A DNA stretch of 26,904 nt, taken from contig JAHJXD010000091.1 of NCBI GenBank assembly GCA_018827685.1, forward strand, positions 1 to 26,904, read 5' to 3'. The notes under the pieces are model-generated. The model was not told the origin of the DNA. It did no database searches and worked only from the letters and a program-made list of their open reading frames with translations. The first letter of the stretch is position 1, and every line of letters starts with the position of its first letter. This DNA is from Patescibacteria group bacterium (GTDB lineage Bacteria; Patescibacteriota; Patescibacteriia; Patescibacteriales; GWC2-42-12). Shown here piece after piece: positions 15,821-23,016 of the stretch. A program made the position numbers and the translations under genes.

Positions 15821-16999
15821 ACATAGTGTAAAATAGATACATATTAGCTAATATATTTATAAACATATGACAAATAAAAACGCACAAAAGGAAGAATATA
15901 GTTTACTCAACTTACTCACACAAATAAAAGACAACAGAAGAAAACAAGGACAAAGACATCCACTGCATATACTTTTCCTAATAACAGTTATGGCAATTAT
16001 GCAAGGAGCAAAAAGTGAGAGAGCAATTGCCCGTTTTGCCATAAATAACAAAGCATCTTTAATTAAAGAATTAGAAATAACAAGAGGAGAAGTACCTTCA
16101 AGAAGAATTCTTGCCCAATTTATACAAACTTTAGATTTTAACAAACTACAAAGTCTTTTTCATACATGGACAAGTAAGTTTGTAAATATTAAAAAAGGAG
16201 AATGGTTAAGCATTGATGGAAAAGCTATCAGAGGAACAATAACAAATGCCAATAATCCAATGCAGGACTTTATGAGTTTGGTAACAGTTTTTGCCAACAA
16301 GAAAAAGCAAGCACTTGCTGTTGGTAAAATAAACACCAAAAAAGAAAATGAGATACCGACAGTGCGAAATCTCATAGAAATGCTTGATTTACAAGGCGTA
16401 ACCTTCACTCTAGATGCGTTGCATTGTCAAACAAAAACCACACAGACCATCATCAAGACAAAGAATAATTATGTCATTGGTGTTAAAGACAATCAAAAAA
16501 ATCTGCTCAAACAATTAAAAAAACTGTGAAAGTTGTGAGCGTGTAGACACACATACCACAACAGAGAATAGTAGAGGCCGATATGAGAAAAGAGTTTGTG
16601 ATGTGTTTGATAATTTAAATAATATTGACACAAGTAAATGGATTGGACTAAAAACAACACTTCGTGTCCAGAGAATAATCATACACAAAGGAAAAACAAC
16701 GAAAGAGACGGCATATTTCATATCAAGTCTTTCTCCCAAAACAGGTGCAAAAATCTTTAATGAAGGAATTCGAGGTCATTGGGGTATAGAAAGTTTTCAT
16801 TACATTAAAGATGTAGTATTTGGAGAAGATAGATCAAAAGTTAAAACTAAAAATGCTCCATGTAATTATTCCATTATCAGAAATCTTGTTATCAGTATTT
16901 TTAGGAATAATAATTTACACAAAATACAAGAAACAATTGAGAAATGCGCGAACAATGTGCCATTTATGATGTCGCTGATTTAGAACACGCCAGCCGTAC
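15801..16999 (+). mobile_element. ISAs1-like insertion sequence
   Basis: A 16-bp inverted repeat, ACGGCTGGCGTGTTCT at 15801-15816 and its exact complement at 16984-16999, flanks a transposase reading frame and gives an element of about 1.2 kb, a normal ISAs1 size. The right repeat begins just after the transposase stop. No clear target-site duplication is visible, so it may be old or rearranged. It lies inside the 245-bp repeat unit and truncates the gene fragment to its left. Confidence 0.7.
15867..16983 (+). pseudogene. ISAs1-family transposase, frameshifted
   Basis: DDE transposase of the ISAs1 type. The N-terminal part (15867-16529, 220 aa) has the DDE_Tnp_1-associated region with MAIMQGAKSERAIARFA, then catalytic Asp117 in SIDGKAIRGT and Asp183 in TLDALHCQ. 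After a run of seven A at 16517-16523 the frame shifts: the stop TGA at 16527 is met in the first frame, while the other frame continues NCESCERVDTHTTTENSRGR and the 16603-16983 part, which holds HWGIESFHY with the catalytic Glu. Combined length is about 372 aa, as in intact family members. One extra A in the homopolymer explains the break. I treat it as inactivated, or as a sequencing error; ISAs1 elements are not generally known to use programmed frameshifting. Confidence 0.85.
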
Positions 17000-17052
17000 C
17001 CCACACCCCCTCCTTTTCCATTTGCGACATCCGAATTCAAAAACAAATGAGC

Positions 17053-17102
17053 CGAAGTTTTGGCAAATCCTTTCCCCAAAAAATAGTTTTGCCAAAACTT
17101 CG
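17053..17102. repeat. Inverted repeat (long hairpin)
   Basis: CGAAGTTTTGGCAAA at 17053-17067 and TTTGCCAAAACTTCG at 17088-17102 form a perfect 15-bp stem around a 20-nt loop. It lies between the IS and the right 245-bp repeat and has no equivalent at the left end. Confidence 0.8.
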
Positions 17103-17120
17103 TCCGCATTGTTCCGCTAC

Positions 17121-17365
17121 CTGCCTGAATACTTGGAAGGCAGAACCCCAAAAAGAAAAATGTCCTTTCCATTTTAGAAAAAATCCACCCCCGCGAAAAT
17201 CAAAAAAACAAGGAACATTTTTTCTTTTTGGGGTTGCCGAGTGAAGCGAGGCGGTGGCGGGGCTTTCGTCGAGCGTATAATTTAGTTTCAAGCCACCACG
17301 CGCGTGGAGCGCGCGATGTCATTTGTTTTGAAAATAGGTTCTAACTTGGTATAATAACCGCACCA
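17121..17365. repeat. Right arm of ~245-bp inverted repeat bounding the cassette
   Basis: Inverted copy of 11663-11906. It ends outward with the same promoter motif and the sequence CGCACCA, immediately followed by a serine recombinase fragment on the minus strand. Confidence 0.95.
17328..17355 (+). promoter_or_regulatory. Outward promoter in right 245-bp repeat
   Basis: TTGAAA at 17328-17333, 16-bp spacer, TATAAT at 17350-17355 preceded by TGG (extended -10). It points right, out of the cassette, toward the SdpI-like gene about 260 bp away. Confidence 0.55.
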
Positions 17366-17383
17366 TCGAGAAAAAGTCAACGA

Positions 17384-17476
17384 TGACATTGGCTCAAACC
17401 AGAATTGAGGGAATTTCAACGCCGCAATACGCCCGCAATCTATGAGATAAATGATTTTGCCACCGTCATTTGATAA
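17384..17476 (-). pseudogene. Fragment of a second serine recombinase
   Basis: The minus strand encodes NDGGKIIYLIDCGRIAALKF followed by PQFWFEP. It aligns with VDGGRVIYLLDTGKLASLKF-PTFWCDS of the intact recombinase at 9838-11436, the loop after the catalytic arginines. It differs at many positions, so it is not a recent copy. Only about 30 codons remain; the fragment stops at the edge of the right 245-bp repeat. Confidence 0.8.
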
Positions 17477-17615
17477 AATAGAATTAGTAAATAATTGTTA
17501 TTAATTCCCAAAAGGGTCGATATCATACATTCAATTCGTATAAAAGCGAGTTGTGCAAAATTCCCTCGCACGCCCTTAGAAGCGAAATGTTATTAAATAT
17601 TCGTGAGGTCTAATT

Positions 17616-18257
17616 ATGAATATGAAAAGAAGTAAAATAATCATCGCAGGAATAATTCTGTTTTCTTTTATCGTTGGTATTTATCTTTATCCTCAAATGC
17701 CAGAGAAGATAGCTTCGCATTGGAATAGCCAGGGACAAGTAGATGGCTACATGTCAAAATTTTGGGGATTATTTTTGATGCCCCTTATTTTTGTTGGGCT
17801 TACTTTACTTTTTATTGCCATTCCGAGAATAGATCCATTGAAAGCAAACATTGAAAAATTTAGAAAATATTATGATGGATTTATCATCTTGTTTTTTGTT
17901 TTTATACTTTCCATTCATTTTTGGATAATTCTTTGGAACCTTGGAATCGAAATAAGTCCTAATGTAATTCTTCCCATCGGACTTGGACTTTTATTTTTCT
18001 CTTTTGGCATTCTTTGCCAAAATACAAAAAGAAACTGGTTTATTGGAATTAGAACCCCTTGGACTTTAAGCAATGATGTAGTCTGGGATAAGACGCATAA
18101 AATTGGTGGAAGGTTATTTAAAATTGCTGGAGTAATCGCTTTTGTTGGAGTATTTTTCCAGAGTTACGCGGTATTTTTTATTTTTGTTCCAGGAATTTTA
18201 GCTGCTGTCTATACAATTATTTATTCTTTTTTTGAATACCAAAAAGTGGTAAAATGA
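17616..18257 (+). CDS. SdpI/DUF1648 family membrane protein
   Basis: The 213-aa integral membrane protein has a DUF1648 N-terminus with PEKIASHWNSQGQVDGYMSK just after the first membrane helix, and an SdpI-type second half with RNWFIGIRTPWTLSNDVVW and HKIGGRLFKIAG. About six hydrophobic helices are apparent. SdpI of Bacillus subtilis gives immunity to the SdpC killing peptide and signals through SdpR; other family members are of unknown role. No toxin or SdpR-like regulator is seen nearby. A GAGGT ribosome binding site lies about 9 nt before the ATG. It sits between two copies of the recombinase-type promoter motif in an accessory stretch, so it is probably acquired. Confidence 0.85.
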   Translation: MNMKRSKIIIAGIILFSFIVGIYLYPQMPEKIASHWNSQGQVDGYMSKFWGLFLMPLIFVGLTLLFIAIPRIDPLKANIEKFRKYYDGFIILFFVFILSIHFWIILWNLGIEISPNVILPIGLGLLFFSFGILCQNTKRNWFIGIRTPWTLSNDVVWDKTHKIGGRLFKIAGVIAFVGVFFQSYAVFFIFVPGILAAVYTIIYSFFEYQKVVK

Positions 18258-18343
18258 TGAGAAGCGAGGAATATTTCTCGCGATAATTAAAAAATACCTA
18301 AAATCATTGATTTGGCGGGGATAAATTTTAAAAGGGAGGATTT

Positions 18344-18610
18344 ATGGATAATAAAATTGCAATATTCAAAGGCAAAAAAATCAGGCGCGTTATTTATCAA
18401 AATGAATGGTGGTTTTCAGTAGTTGATGTTGTAGAGGTCTTGACCGATAGCTCTAAACCACGAGATTATTGGTATGCAATGAAAATTCGAGTGAAAAGTG
18501 AGGATGGAGTTGAGTTGTCTACAATTTGTCGGCAACTGAAATTAGAATCTTCAGACGGCAAGAAATACGAAACCGATTGTGCAAATACTGGAAGAATTCG
18601 TAAAAAATAA
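18344..18610 (+). pseudogene. Truncated BRO-N domain protein
   Basis: The 88-aa product starts as a BRO family (phage antirepressor-like) DNA-binding domain: KKIRRVIYQNEWWFSVVDVV, LTDSSKPRDYW, LKLESSDGKKYETDCANT. Intact relatives continue with a much longer C-terminal half; here the frame turns to GRIRKK and stops, consistent with a frameshift or deletion soon after the CANT motif. The strong GGGAGGA ribosome binding site is retained. It may still make a short BRO-N protein, but I regard it as a decayed gene. Confidence 0.75.
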
Positions 18611-18704
18611 ACTTTATATTGTTTTTACCACTAAAACAAATTTAAAAAAGAAGATTACCAATTTAAGATTTACCAAAGAAAATCCGAAGATTGTAATTCA
18701 ATCT

Positions 18705-18741
18705 CTCAAAATAGGTTCGGATTTGGTTTAATAAATGCACC
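18705..18741 (+). repeat. Third copy of the recombinase-type promoter motif
   Basis: AAAATAGGTTC, then TTGGTTTAATAAATGCACC, matches the outer ends of both 245-bp repeats (AAAATAGGTTC ... TTGGTATAATAACCGCACC) with the same spacing. It is in the same orientation as the copy at 17328-17365, so these two flank the SdpI-BRO segment as direct repeats. No gene follows it in the reading direction; pnp converges on it. Confidence 0.75.
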
Positions 18742-18780
18742 AAAATCAAACTTTCTCCTTGCCAAGAAGAGATTAAATTT

Positions 18781-21033
18781 TTATCTTCTAAATCCTCTGC
18801 CGCCACCGCCGCGTCGGTCGTTATCGCCACGGTTAAATCTTGGGTTGGCAAAATCGCCCTCTTGTTTGCCTTTGCCGTCTTTCCATAAGTGCTCGTTTTC
18901 TACAAGACCATTAAGAGTTAGGTTAACTCGACCCATGTCGTCTATTTCAATAATTTTAACTGTCACTTCATCGCCGATATCTATAAAGTCGCTTGGTCGT
19001 CCGACTCTATATGGCGCTAACTCGCTCACATGCGCCATACCATCTTTATTCGGAGTTAATTGAATAAAGGCGCCAAAGTCCATTAAGCGCACGACCTTGC
19101 CTTTAAAAATTTCGCCTGGCTCAAAATCACGGACAATATTTTTAATCCAATTTACGGCTTCAACGACTTTGGCCGCGTCAGTACCGCAGACCATAACTAA
19201 ACCGTCATCGTCAATATCAATAGAAACGCCGGTAGCGGCAATAATTTCGTTAATGACTTTGCCACCGGTGCCAATAACTTCTCTGATTCGATCAGGTTCA
19301 ATATGAAAGCTAGTAATGCGCGGAGCATAAGGCGATAAATCAGGCCTTGGCTTATCAATCGCTTTGTTCATAACTTCAAGCACTTCTAGTCTGGCTTTTT
19401 TTGATTGATTAATGGTTTTAGCAATCATCTCTTCGGTTAAGCCATGAGTTTTAGTGTCTAATTGGATAGCGGTTATGCCATCAGCCGTGCCGGTAATTTT
19501 AAAATCCATGCCGCCTTGACCGTCTTCTAAATCCTGAATATCAGTTAGTATTTCCCACTGGCTCATATCTTCATTAGAAGCTAGTCCCATGGCAATGCCG
19601 GCCACAGTTTTTTTAATTGGTACACCGGCGTCCATTAAAGCTAAACTTGAACCGCAAGTAGCGGCCATGGAAGACGAACCATTGGAGCTCAAAGTTTCCG
19701 AGACTACGCGCACAGTATAGGGGAATTCTTCTTTAGTCGGTAAAACCGGAATCAAAGCTTTTTCCGCTAGCACGCCATGGCCGATTTCTCTTCGTCCTGT
19801 CGATCTTATTGGTCTGGCTTCGCCCACGGAGAAAGGCGCGAAATTATAATGATGCATAAAACGTTTAGTGCCTACGCCTTCTAAACCTTCTAAAGATTGT
19901 TCCATGCCTGGCGCGCCTAAAGTGACGATTGATAAAACTTGAGTTTCGCCGCGATTAAATAAACCCGAGCCGTGAATGCGCGGCAACATACTAACTTCAG
20001 CCGATAGATTTCTAATTTCGTCTAGTTTCCGACCGTCAACTCTTTTTTTATCTTTTAAAACGGCGCGAGTAACTTCGGCGTCAACTGCTTCATCAACTAA
20101 ATGGTTAATGGCGGCCGCGCGCTTGTCTTTATCTATATTTTGATCAAATAAATATTGGTCTAAACCTTGTTTAATGTTGCCGACGGCTGATTTTCTTTCA
20201 CCTTTAGTATAATGAGTTTTATCAAATAAAATTACCCGGACATTTTTACTAAGCCAAGCCTTAGCCATATCAAAAATTTTTTCCATTTGTTTTTCCGCTT
20301 CGATTTCTTCCAAGCTAACTAATTTTTTAGCCACCGGTTTTTTTGTCACAGTAACATTTTTTTTCATTTCCCCAATTAAATTAATCGCGCTTTGAAGATT
20401 TTTTTGTCCCATATTAATTGCTTCAACCATATCAGCTTCTTTTATCTCTTTGCCGTCAGCTTCAATCATAATAACTTTTTCATTGGCGCCGGCTACGATT
20501 AAATCCATGTCGCTAACTAATCTTTCCTCATAAGTCGGGTTAAAAATATATTGACCCTCAACTCGTCCAACTCTAACTCCGGCGATTGGTCCGTGCCAGT
20601 TTAAACCTGCGATAGATAAAACAGCCGAAACCGCGACCAAAGAAACAATATCATAGTCGTTTTTCCCGTCAGCTGATAAAACCGTAATCATAACCTGCAC
20701 ATCCTTTTTTGAATCAGCGCCAAACAGCGGCCTGATGGAGCGATCAATCATACGGCCGGTTAAAACCGCTTCGTCCGACGGCCTGCCCTCGCGTTTAATC
20801 CAGCGCGAACCTTTAATTATGCCGGCGGCATAAAGTTTTTCTTCAAATTCAACCATTAGCGGGAAAAAATCAATTCCATCCCGTTCTTCTTTAGCTTCAA
20901 CCACTGTCGCTAAAACAGACGTATCGCCGTATTGCGCGGTAACGGCAGCGTCAGCTTGTCTGGCCAGTTTGCCAGTTTTAATAGTGAGGGTGCGGCCAAG
21001 CCAGTCGCAACTAAATACTTTTTCATTGTTCAT
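18781..21033 (-). CDS. pnp: Polyribonucleotide nucleotidyltransferase
   Basis: PNPase degrades RNA 3'-to-5' by phosphorolysis and can add tails. From the ATG at 21033 it has 750 aa; an upstream TTG at 21054 would add seven residues. Two RNase PH-like cores are separated by the all-alpha domain, the second core containing GHGVLAEKALIPVLP and the catalytic-region motif GGMDFKITGTADGITAIQLD. A KH domain follows (IREVIGTGGKVINEIIAATG) and then an S1 domain (GEIFKGKVVRLMDFGAFIQL). The tail is Arg/Gly-rich and ends in RRGGGGRGFRR, an RNA-binding extension. It follows rpsO and a NYN gene on the same strand, extending the widely conserved rpsO-pnp pairing. Confidence 0.97.
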   Translation of the reverse strand: MNNEKVFSCDWLGRTLTIKTGKLARQADAAVTAQYGDTSVLATVVEAKEERDGIDFFPLMVEFEEKLYAAGIIKGSRWIKREGRPSDEAVLTGRMIDRSIRPLFGADSKKDVQVMITVLSADGKNDYDIVSLVAVSAVLSIAGLNWHGPIAGVRVGRVEGQYIFNPTYEERLVSDMDLIVAGANEKVIMIEADGKEIKEADMVEAINMGQKNLQSAINLIGEMKKNVTVTKKPVAKKLVSLEEIEAEKQMEKIFDMAKAWLSKNVRVILFDKTHYTKGERKSAVGNIKQGLDQYLFDQNIDKDKRAAAINHLVDEAVDAEVTRAVLKDKKRVDGRKLDEIRNLSAEVSMLPRIHGSGLFNRGETQVLSIVTLGAPGMEQSLEGLEGVGTKRFMHHYNFAPFSVGEARPIRSTGRREIGHGVLAEKALIPVLPTKEEFPYTVRVVSETLSSNGSSSMAATCGSSLALMDAGVPIKKTVAGIAMGLASNEDMSQWEILTDIQDLEDGQGGMDFKITGTADGITAIQLDTKTHGLTEEMIAKTINQSKKARLEVLEVMNKAIDKPRPDLSPYAPRITSFHIEPDRIREVIGTGGKVINEIIAATGVSIDIDDDGLVMVCGTDAAKVVEAVNWIKNIVRDFEPGEIFKGKVVRLMDFGAFIQLTPNKDGMAHVSELAPYRVGRPSDFIDIGDEVTVKIIEIDDMGRVNLTLNGLVENEHLWKDGKGKQEGDFANPRFNRGDNDRRGGGGRGFRR

Positions 21034-21042
21034 AGACTTATT

Positions 21043-21110
21043 ACGCTTAGCCAACAGGTTGTAGAACTATGAGTTAGTTCTCACAGTACTAAGTATCTGC
21101 CGACCAAGCG
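21043..21110 (-). promoter_or_regulatory. Structured pnp leader
   Basis: Between the NYN gene and pnp, ACGCTT (21043-21048) and AAGCGT (21105-21110) can close a long structure. Inside it AGAACTA-tgagt-TAGTTCT (21064-21082) forms a perfect 7-bp hairpin. In enterobacteria a double-stranded pnp leader is cut by RNase III and mediates autoregulation by PNPase; a similar role here is only a suggestion. Confidence 0.4.
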
Positions 21111-21117
21111 TTATTTT

Positions 21118-21615
21118 TTATTTTAATAAATATTTTTTGTCTTCACTTAAATTTATAAAATCGTCTGCTTCTTCAATTAATTTGTTGGAAGCGGTTTGGC
21201 GGAAAGCCATAATTTCGACTAAACAACCCTTGGTGTTTTGCAAATAATTTACTAGTGGCACATAATCGCCGTCGCCGGTAATTAAGATTACCACGTCTAA
21301 TTTTTCTGATAATTTAATGGCATCAACCGAGATACCAACGTCCCAATCGGCTTTTTTAGCGCCACCGGCAAAAATTTGCAAATCTTTCATTTTAACTTCA
21401 AAACCTTGCTGACTTAAAGCTTCAAAAAAAGCATTACCTTCTTCATTTTCGGTTTTAATAACATAGGCCGTGGCGCGGATTAATTTTCTTCCAGCGACCG
21501 CTTCTTTTAAAATTTCTTTAAAATTAACCCTTCGTTTAAAAAGATTTTTAGCACTATGATACATGTTGGAAACGTCTACCAAAATGCCAATGCGTTGATC
21601 CTTGTGTTTTATCAT
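21118..21615 (-). CDS. NYN domain (PIN-like) protein, LabA/DUF88 type
   Basis: The 165-aa protein matches the NYN family of PIN-like ribonucleases. Conserved acidic positions are Asp14 and Asn17 (LVDVSNMY), the ADWDVGISVDAI block with Asp92 and Asp98, and LITGDGDYVPLV with Asp115 and Asp117; together they form the metal site. Human and bacterial NYN/LabA proteins cut RNA or are predicted to do so. It lies between rpsO and pnp, 16 bp after rpsO and 63 bp before pnp, which suggests a role in RNA processing or turnover alongside PNPase. Confidence 0.9.
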   Translation of the reverse strand: MIKHKDQRIGILVDVSNMYHSAKNLFKRRVNFKEILKEAVAGRKLIRATAYVIKTENEEGNAFFEALSQQGFEVKMKDLQIFAGGAKKADWDVGISVDAIKLSEKLDVVILITGDGDYVPLVNYLQNTKGCLVEIMAFRQTASNKLIEEADDFINLSEDKKYLLK

Positions 21616-21631
21616 ATAATTATTCTTTTAT

Positions 21632-22045
21632 TTATTCTTCATCTTCTTTGTTTTTATGGTCTTCGGCCTCGGCTCGTTCGTTTTCCGCTTCTTCGGCCTG
21701 TTCGGCTTTTAATTCTTGTTTAGCTAAAATGTCATCTTCAATTTTTTGCCTGGCCTCTTCGTCTTCAATCATTTTCTTGGCAATTCTTAATTTTAAAGCC
21801 TTGGCTAAGTTGTTAAAAGCTTGTTTATCTTCTTTTTGTAGATATTTTAATAAACGTCTTCGTTCGCTGACTTTTTTTAACAGGCCGCGCCTTGAAGAAT
21901 GATCATGCTTATGTTTTTTTAAGTGTTCGGTTAATTGCTTGATTTCTTCTGTTAAAATGGCAATTTGCACCTGTGAAGATCCAGTATCGGTTGCATGGAT
22001 CTTAAATTTGTTAATAATTTTTTGCTTGGCTTTTTTGTCTAACAT
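21632..22045 (-). CDS. rpsO: Ribosomal protein S15 with acidic C-terminal extension
   Basis: Small-subunit protein that binds 16S rRNA early in assembly. Residues 1-89 match the S15 family (ATDTGSSQVQIAILTEEI, HKHDHSSRRGLLKKVSERRRLLKYL). The remaining 48 residues are highly charged and mostly acidic, rich in Glu and Ala, predicted helical, and absent from typical S15 (about 89 aa). The extension ends in KNKEDEE. Translation starts at the ATG at 22045. The gene heads an rpsO-NYN-pnp operon. The function of the tail is unknown. Confidence 0.95.
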   Translation of the reverse strand: MLDKKAKQKIINKFKIHATDTGSSQVQIAILTEEIKQLTEHLKKHKHDHSSRRGLLKKVSERRRLLKYLQKEDKQAFNNLAKALKLRIAKKMIEDEEARQKIEDDILAKQELKAEQAEEAENERAEAEDHKNKEDEE

Positions 22046-22104
22046 AATTTAGTTTTCCCAAACCGAGTAAGAGGCGGCAAATCTCTAACCAAGAAAGGGT
22101 TAAT
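22046..22104 (-). promoter_or_regulatory. Possible S15 autoregulatory leader
   Basis: Within 60 nt before the rpsO start, two adjacent small stems can form: AACC/GGTT (22087-22090 with 22098-22101) and AGAG/CTCT (22070-22073 with 22083-22086). S15 mRNA leaders are known autoregulatory sites in several bacteria with varied structures. The evidence here is only the presence of stems. Confidence 0.25.
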
Positions 22105-22120
22105 TATTAATAATTAATAA
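22100..22120. repeat. Three 7-bp repeats upstream of rpsO
   Basis: TTAATTA, TTAATAA, TTAATAA: three contiguous heptads, probably in the rpsO transcript leader or promoter region. Confidence 0.6.
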
Positions 22121-22229
22121 CACCTGCCAAAGATGTGGATAAAGTTATTCCCCTTATTTTATAGTTTAGTTTAATTTTAAAATAAAAGCAACAAAAATTT
22201 TCTGATTTGGCGGCAAATTCTTTTTCTTT

Positions 22230-22275
22230 AACAAATTAAAAAGAAAAAGAGGGAGTCGGTTACATGTCCTCCCTC
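22230..22275 (-). terminator. Terminator of the GC-rich small gene
   Basis: On the minus strand GAGGGAG and CTCCCTC (22275-22269 and 22255-22249) form a 7-bp stem followed by TTTTTCTTTTT. A second AT-rich inverted repeat follows immediately. Confidence 0.8.
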
Positions 22276-22284
22276 CTGTGGTGT

Positions 22285-22707
22285 TCAGACTGAAACGTTA
22301 TGGATTGCCACGTCCTGATGGAGCTTGGCGTACATCTCATCGTCCATCGGACGACCGTTCGGACCGATGAGGTCCACGGATACGCCGGGGAGCGCCTCTT
22401 GCAATTCTTTCACTCTCTGCTCACCAAGCAGAAAGAGTTTCGCGTCCTCAACGTCGGCGGTTGTAAAACGTTGAAAGCGCTCCCGACAAACGATCTTCCA
22501 GCCACAGGGCGTCGTAGCCGTAAGCTCCAGTATGTACTGGACATACTGGAAGTCCGTGATGTCGACAAATGTTCGTGTTTGTGTGCCATAAGCGACCGTC
22601 GCTATTACTGTCTTACAGCACCCCTCCTTTTTTACAGCTTCGACGAATTCCTTGACGGACTTCGCCTTGTATCGGAAAAGATTTCTGAAAAAATCAAACA
22701 TGGCCAT
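22285..22707 (-). CDS. Hypothetical protein, GC-rich
   Basis: The 140-aa soluble protein begins MAMFDFFRNLFRYKAKSVKE. The ATG at 22707 follows a near-perfect GGAGG ribosome binding site, which fixes the start; a longer frame upstream is ignored. The sequence is mixed alpha/beta with no membrane segments; a Cys-Cys pair (EGCCKTV) and a motif VDITDFQYVQYIL are visible. I do not recognise the family. Base composition is clearly richer in G and C than neighbouring genes, and it has its own promoter, structured leader and strong terminator, so it is a self-contained unit, probably acquired. Confidence 0.75.
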   Translation of the reverse strand: MAMFDFFRNLFRYKAKSVKEFVEAVKKEGCCKTVIATVAYGTQTRTFVDITDFQYVQYILELTATTPCGWKIVCRERFQRFTTADVEDAKLFLLGEQRVKELQEALPGVSVDLIGPNGRPMDDEMYAKLHQDVAIHNVSV

Positions 22708-22736
22708 GGCCACCTCCTTACTCAATGTTCTATTTA

Positions 22737-22821
22737 CCACGAAACTCGTCGTGGCAGGGATTGCCAATTAACGTATATTTGGCAATATCTTATTTAAGCA
22801 TATATCAATAAAAAAAGTCAA
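22737..22821 (-). promoter_or_regulatory. Promoter and structured leader of the GC-rich small gene
   Basis: On the minus strand TTGACT (22821-22816), an 18-bp spacer and TGC-TTAAAT (-10 at 22797-22792) form a promoter. Just downstream are two hairpins or dyads: TTGCCAA/TTGGCAA (22761-22767 with 22779-22785) and CCACGA/TCGTGG (22737-22742 with 22749-22754). The first, with arms 11 bp apart at the expected start site, could be an operator or an RNA hairpin. Confidence 0.5.
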
Positions 22822-22825
22822 TGGC

Positions 22826-22861
22826 GTAGCGTGTCGTAGCGAGCACGTAGCACGTAGCACC
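22826..22861. repeat. GTAGCAC short repeats
   Basis: GTAGCGT, GTAGCGA, GTAGCAC, GTAGCAC occur in close succession; the last two are adjacent 7-bp units. The rest of the stretch to 23016 is AT-rich without a gene; it includes GGGACCACCTTA, similar to GGACCACCTTA at 21-31. Confidence 0.6.
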
Positions 22862-23016
22862 GATGTCAAGCTTGCGGAAACGGAACACGAAATTAAAACG
22901 ATTAATATCTAACAAGACCTGATTGGTCTTATTGGGACCACCTTACTGTTCCTTATTATTTTTAATTTGAAAAGTTGGCATATTTTCTAAAACAATATTG
23001 TTATTAACCTAACAAT

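Larger units (their letters stand above)
11663..17365. mobile_element. ~5.7-kb unit bounded by 245-bp inverted repeats
   Basis: Two inverted copies of a ~245-bp sequence enclose trpS, a T-box-controlled dehydrogenase-aminotransferase operon, a broken gene and an IS. The enclosed DNA is visibly richer in G and C than the flanking operons, especially trpS, which supports transfer. No transposase of its own is evident apart from the internal IS; the adjacent serine recombinase is the likely mover or inverter. I do not see a target-site duplication. Confidence 0.6.

Noticed and set aside
16517..16603. Programmed frameshift in the transposase
   Set aside because: The needed shift is +1 (or -2), not the common -1 on an A-run, and ISAs1 elements are not known to require it. 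An extra A is the simpler explanation.
15791..17010. Target-site duplication of the ISAs1-like element
   Set aside because: The bases next to the 16-bp inverted repeats (TCATGCCC on the left, ACCCCACA on the right) do not match.
21001..21054. Upstream TTG starts for pnp, tyrS and dedA
   Set aside because: Each adds residues without family support; nearby ATG codons give the usual N-termini.
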